The position numbers and the translations under genes were made by a program. Positions 60,060 to 64,000 of a stretch of DNA of 64,000 nt are shown in pieces (positions within the stretch are counted from its first letter, which is position 1; every line of letters starts with the position of its first letter). The notes below the pieces were generated by a model. It saw only the letters and a list, made by a program, of their open reading frames with translations. It had not been told where the DNA came from and ran no database searches. Origin of the DNA: Cymbidium sinense (taxonomy: Eukaryota > Streptophyta > Magnoliopsida > Asparagales > Orchidaceae); NCBI GenBank assembly GCA_021442155.1, contig CM038214.1, positions 21,477,808-21,541,807 of the forward strand, given 5' to 3'.

Positions 60060-60480
60060 TCCATTTTGAAGCCAGGCAGTGTCTCAATGGTGTGAGGGCT
60101 AGCAGGTAGGGTCCCAATATTTCTCATTTCATTTTTGCAGATGATAGCCTTATTTTTTCTTTAGTTAAAGCAGCTGATGTTATAAAGATCAAGAAGATCT
60201 TGCAAGTATATAAGGGAGGCTTAGGACATAAAAGAAATCTAGACAAGTCTATTTTTTTCTTATTGAAGCTTAAACTGCTCACCTAAGGTGAAAGAGCTTA
60301 CAAAAGACATTTTTCAGGTCAATATTCTAACCTTACCATGATGAGTAGATCTTTCAGGCTTTTCATAGTCTTAAGGAAAGGAGAGAGTTTGGAGGAGAGT
60401 CCAAGAGTGGAAAGAGCTTCTGTTGTCAAATTTGGAACAGATCCATGCCATGTCATTATCATGAAAAAAAGAACTGCACC
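60060..60480 (+). pseudogene. LINE reverse transcriptase fragment with FADD catalytic motif
   Basis: The frame through 60121-60265 is fully open: ISHFIFADDSLIFSLVKAAD, then VIKIKKILQVYKGGLGHKRN and LDKSIFFL. This is the RT catalytic block (F-A-D-D) and the following G-x-x-x-N-x-x-K-S block of plant L1 LINEs. Further on, in shifted frames, KELTKDIFQ and WKRVQEWKELLLSK-like sequence continue the domain to about 60420. The active-site aspartates are retained but the flanks are broken, and no EN or tail was found nearby. Confidence 0.88.
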
Positions 60481-62489
60481 TTTTCTGGTATTCTTCATTT
60501 AAAAAGATCACACTTCTTGTTCATCTACACCCAAAAACATCATAGTTGTGATCGATAAAAGGACTGATCATGACTACTACTAAGACTCAGACTTTGAGCT
60601 ATGCCATGAGCTCCGCTAACTGAGTCACTTATCTAGCTCCTGGGTCTAGAAGTCATTTTTTTTACTCTCTTTGTGCTAACAATTGAGCTAACAGTTGGGG
60701 ATTACATAGCAATAGCTGCTTCTAGTTCCTAGTCACACCAAGGAAAAGAGAAAAAAGAGAAGACCTATTAATCTTCCCAGCTAACCAACCATGAACAGGG
60801 TGAGTTGGGATGCCTTGGTCTGGTCAATTCAGAATTGTGTTTTTCGCTATACCTTCTGTCTATCAAAATAAGAGTTTCAAACACCTTTTCCATTTTTTCA
60901 CATAGCCGAGCAATTTTCTAATTCTCTCAAAATTGGATATGTTCCGGCATAAAGGTTATTTATACAAGGTTCATTTGCTTAAGTTAGGGAAGGAGGGATA
61001 ATTAGAAGACCATTACTTTAGCGGATCTCTTATATATCTAAAAAAGAAAGTTGGGTTGCTCTTCTTTCTAACATTGGATTCTAACAAGGCTTGGAGTAGC
61101 GGATACGGATATAAGACCAAGAGCACTTATTTAGCTTCATCGACTTCCTGGTATTCAATCTTGAGAAAAGCTAAAAAAATATATTCTTAGATATGAGACC
61201 TAGCTATCTCGAATTCATCTCTCTATTAGTGAAAGCTCAATCCCAACTCTCTTATCTAGTGTAGAACCTAATAACTATTGCTAGATTTCATCTCAAATCA
61301 AGCTGGAGTTCTTCCTTCAAACCTAGCTAGGGTGCTCTATCAATTTTGTAACTCTTATCTATGATAGCAGCAAACTCCGCTTCTTCAACAAGAGAAAAGA
61401 TCACATCGATAAGAGCAAGACAAGTCTGAAATTCCTTATAAGCAAGTCTCAGCTTAGCTACATTACCTTCCTACCGATGTCATACTAGACTCTATTATGA
61501 CTTGAGGTGAACTACCTTAAGCCTCAAAGTCACTTGTCCTCCCTCTCACCTGGTGAGCAGAAAAGCAATTAGCCGCATCTTCCCAAAATCCATTTTATTA
61601 ACCTCCGTACTTCTACTTATTAGATACATGATAGCAATAAGGCAAGAAAGCTATTGATATTCCATTGCCCACATTTACACTCTCAAAGAGCTTCTTTGCT
61701 CAAAGTTGAGCCAACCTATCGGTCACTTCACTTTCACTTCCCTGTTGACTTTAACTTAGCTAGCTTGCTTTGAAAGCTATCATGTAAGAAACCAAACATA
61801 ACTGCTCCTTAAAGTCATACCTTCGTACAACTCTTCTTGTTAGGAGTGAAATAGAAGTTGAAAAGTGAGAAGTATAAGAGTTCGAATAGAATGTCTAAAG
61901 TCTAAGAGTTGAAAAGGGCATGAGATTAGTTGTAAGGATAAGCTAGTCTTCCAAGATAAGAAAGAAGGACCCTTAGCACTCTTCGATTTAGAAATTTAGT
62001 TTTTCATTTCTTTATCCACCCTATCCTCTTAGTGAAATGAAAGCTCCTTTTAGTCTCATCTCATTACAGAAAACCCAACACTTCGAAAGAATGGCTTGCC
62101 ACTCCAGATCAAATCCCCTGTTTACAAGATCAGCCCTTGCATAAGGGATGGAAGATTTTCTCAGTTTCAAGGGATCAAAAGAGAAGCTTTGGTTTGGTCA
62201 ATTAGGTCTAAACTCACTTGATTGAAAGTCCAATATATTCTTTATTTGGAAGGGGAATGGTAGTTGAGTTTTCACATTTTTCTTCTTATCACTTATTTGT
62301 TTGTCCACCATGTGTACTTCTAATAATGCCTCTTGAGGTATAGGTTGGTTACCAAATTTTTCTCTTTTCACATGTGGGTTCATCACCTTTGAAATGATCT
62401 TTGACATTCAATTGGGTAAGTGAGTTGAAGTCATCCTTAGCTTACTAGAAATAAAAGATGGGGGGGGGGTGATGGTTAAGTGGTACTAA
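60481..62489. other. unassigned mosaic DNA
   Basis: No gene recognised. A G-run of about 10 bases lies at 62460-62469. A minus-strand open stretch at 62198-62407 overlaps the start of the Gypsy fragment region and has no signature. Confidence 0.25.
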
Positions 62490-63440
62490 GGTGGGAGGAG
62501 CTTATCTTCTCAAAGAGAGAGAAGGAAGGTGGTAAGCAGCCACATAAGGTAGATTATAATGTGCTCACCCACCTGAGGAAGCTCTCAGCCTCTCTTAGCA
62601 TTTATGATGGTTTAAAGATGTCCCCCAAATTAATGGAAACTCTAGTCAAAGCGTTACTAGAGCCATAGGTGTTCCTTACTTTGGCAAGAAAGACTTGGAA
62701 GAAGCACACTACCTCAAGGAGATTCCCAGAGTAATCTTCTCCGATGAAGATCTATTGCTAGGCACATCAGACCACAATCATCTTTTGTAAGTGTTAGTGA
62801 TTGTAAATGATAAAAAATGGAACCGAATCTTAGTAGATCCTAGGGCTTTAGTTCACATTATGAATGTAAATACTTTAGCCCACTTGATACAGATAAGTTG
62901 AGCTCTGATAAACTCATGCTTAGAGGGTTCAATGAATAGGGTGAGAAAGCACTCAAGTCTATCACCCTCTTGCTATAGTTTGGTGATCTGAGTACTAAAG
63001 CAAAGCATCACATCATAGATTCAGACACCTCTGACAATGCATTGATCGGTAGGCCATGAATCCATGTGTATAGGATGAATCCCTCAATGCTTCATTAATG
63101 TATAAAATATCAACATGATGGGGTTGAGTATGCCTACAAGATACCCATGAAATTGTCTTATACAAGGATGCAAAGCATTACCTTCCCCGCCAATAGGGTG
63201 AGGATGGACCTTATGAGACCGGGTTCAGCTTCCAAAGGTAGCACCCAAATTTTGACTACCAACCTAAGTACCTCCTACCGTATTATGGCAGTAGAATGGG
63301 CAGACGAGGTAAGGTAAGAGTCCTCTGAAGTTGAGGAGAATCAAAGCAAAGTGTCAAAGCCTGCAATAGAATAAAGTAAAAAAATAAAGTCTAGCACCTC
63401 TCCTTTATCACTAACCACACTCCCTTGGCTTCAAGGCTAG
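62490..63440 (+). pseudogene. Ty3/Gypsy gag-protease pseudogene
   Basis: Gypsy protease matures the Gag-Pol polyprotein. The region reads VDYNVLTHLRKLSASLSIYD and GLKMSPKLMETLVKALLEP (62545-62665), the linker typically found before the protease in plant Gypsy elements. Next come IFSDEDLLLGTSDHNH (about 62732-62790), KKWNRILVDPRALVHIMNVN (62815-62875; family: R.LVD.GSA.NI), GFN, then HHIIDSDTSDNALIGRP (about 63006-63057; family: F.V.D....YN.LLGRPW.H) with the Trp codon now TGA, PSMLH and KY-like phrases. The catalytic D-(S/T)-G appears as DPR. Frames change several times. RT and integrase are not in the window before 64000. Confidence 0.87.
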
Positions 63441-64000
63441 TGGTAGATATGGGAACGTTCTATGTTCCCCCAATAAAGAGGCACACTAAGCGTGAGCTCT
63501 TTTTTGATAGTTCTAGGTCCACTGAAGGAAAAAAATGCTGTAATCCTTCTTCACTTCAAATGATAAGATGAAAGATCTTCAAGTTTCTTATTACTCTTGT
63601 CCTTTAGTAGATAAGTGTCTACATACTAGTTTATTTCCATCAAAGTGGTCAGCTAAATAGGGCAGCCTATATGACATGTTCTATCATACTGACTTACCCC
63701 AATAAGGTGCTAGTTGGGATATGTGGAAACTCCACACACATCCCTTAGGCTGTAGTTTTTGTAGGGTGATTACTTGCTTTCTTGAAGTCCCTGAAGTCTT
63801 CAAAAGAGGTCAAGAGGATCTCGACTTAAAGAATCCAGATTCTTGGGGACTCGCAGCTCATTATCAACCAAGTAGTTGGAATGTAGAAAATTTGGTAGCT
63901 GCAAGTAAATATCAAAAGAGTGATGGAAAGTGTTTGATTCTCATCAAAGTGTTGATCTCCAATTGACAAAGATTGGCTTCTGGATCTTTTGCAAATAAGA
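63441..64000. other. unassigned end of window
   Basis: From about 63700 the Gypsy resemblance is lost. An 81-codon open stretch (63721-63966, ATG start) with several Cys and Trp residues is the best coding candidate but belongs to no family I recognise. It may be the remaining part of another inserted fragment. Confidence 0.25.

Noticed and set aside
1..64000. The window as an intact plant mitochondrial genome segment
   Set aside because: No intact mitochondrial gene, a GATA gene with a spliceosomal intron, LINE target-site duplications and CpG-type decay all argue for nuclear DNA.

Overview
The window reads as nuclear DNA of a flowering plant, most likely a monocot. The main nuclear evidence is a plant-type GATA zinc-finger gene with a spliceosomal intron (31025-32248), a LINE carrying target-site duplications, LTR retrotransposon remains, and heavy decay that often looks like CpG to TpG/CpA change. 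The monocot hint is a plastid fragment with the order rpl2 - trnH-GUG (antisense) - rps19, the arrangement at the inverted-repeat edge of most monocot plastomes. I found no gene that looks intact; every recognisable coding sequence has stops, frameshifts or deletions.

Layout. 1-1215: remains of two mitochondrial genes, cox2 and nad1, whose protein signatures match fungi and not plants. 2630-3830: plastid rpl2 intron and exon 2, trnH-GUG and rps19. 3839-3902: a tiny simple-sequence insertion with a 14-bp target duplication. 4250-30260: very AT-rich, non-coding repeat DNA made of three related copies of one long element. Copy 1 (about 4250-16500) is split by a LINE (5192-9918) and by a Copia-like solo LTR (about 12280-14830) whose 3' part is triplicated. 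Copies 2 and 3 face each other (16680-23290 and 23300-30260) and form a very large, diverged inverted repeat. 31025-32248: degenerate class-B GATA factor gene. 32250-34000: AT-rich, nothing recognised.

34000-64000 has a different texture: more balanced composition, many A/G- and C/T-rich tracts, and short broken pieces of many origins. These are a plastid ccsA plus trnL-UAG fragment (40400-41601), a Copia gag with primer-binding site (48533-49260), three LINE fragments (56150-56840, 58040-58480, 60060-60480), a Ty3/Gypsy gag-protease fragment (62490-63440), and a 2-kb sequence present twice in direct orientation (36990-38925 and 53786-55845) that carries a plant-mobile-domain-like pseudogene. 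This mixture resembles intergenic plant mitochondrial DNA moved to the nucleus, but I recognise no plant mitochondrial gene in it, so this remains an inference.

Nothing here forms a working pathway. The window is a record of DNA transfer (fungal mitochondrion, plastid, perhaps plant mitochondrion) into a nucleus, followed by transposon nesting and mutational decay. Fungus-like mitochondrial genes beside monocot-type plastid DNA recall the fungal-to-orchid mitochondrial transfers known from the literature. An orchid or another fungus-associated monocot is therefore a reasonable but unproven guess.
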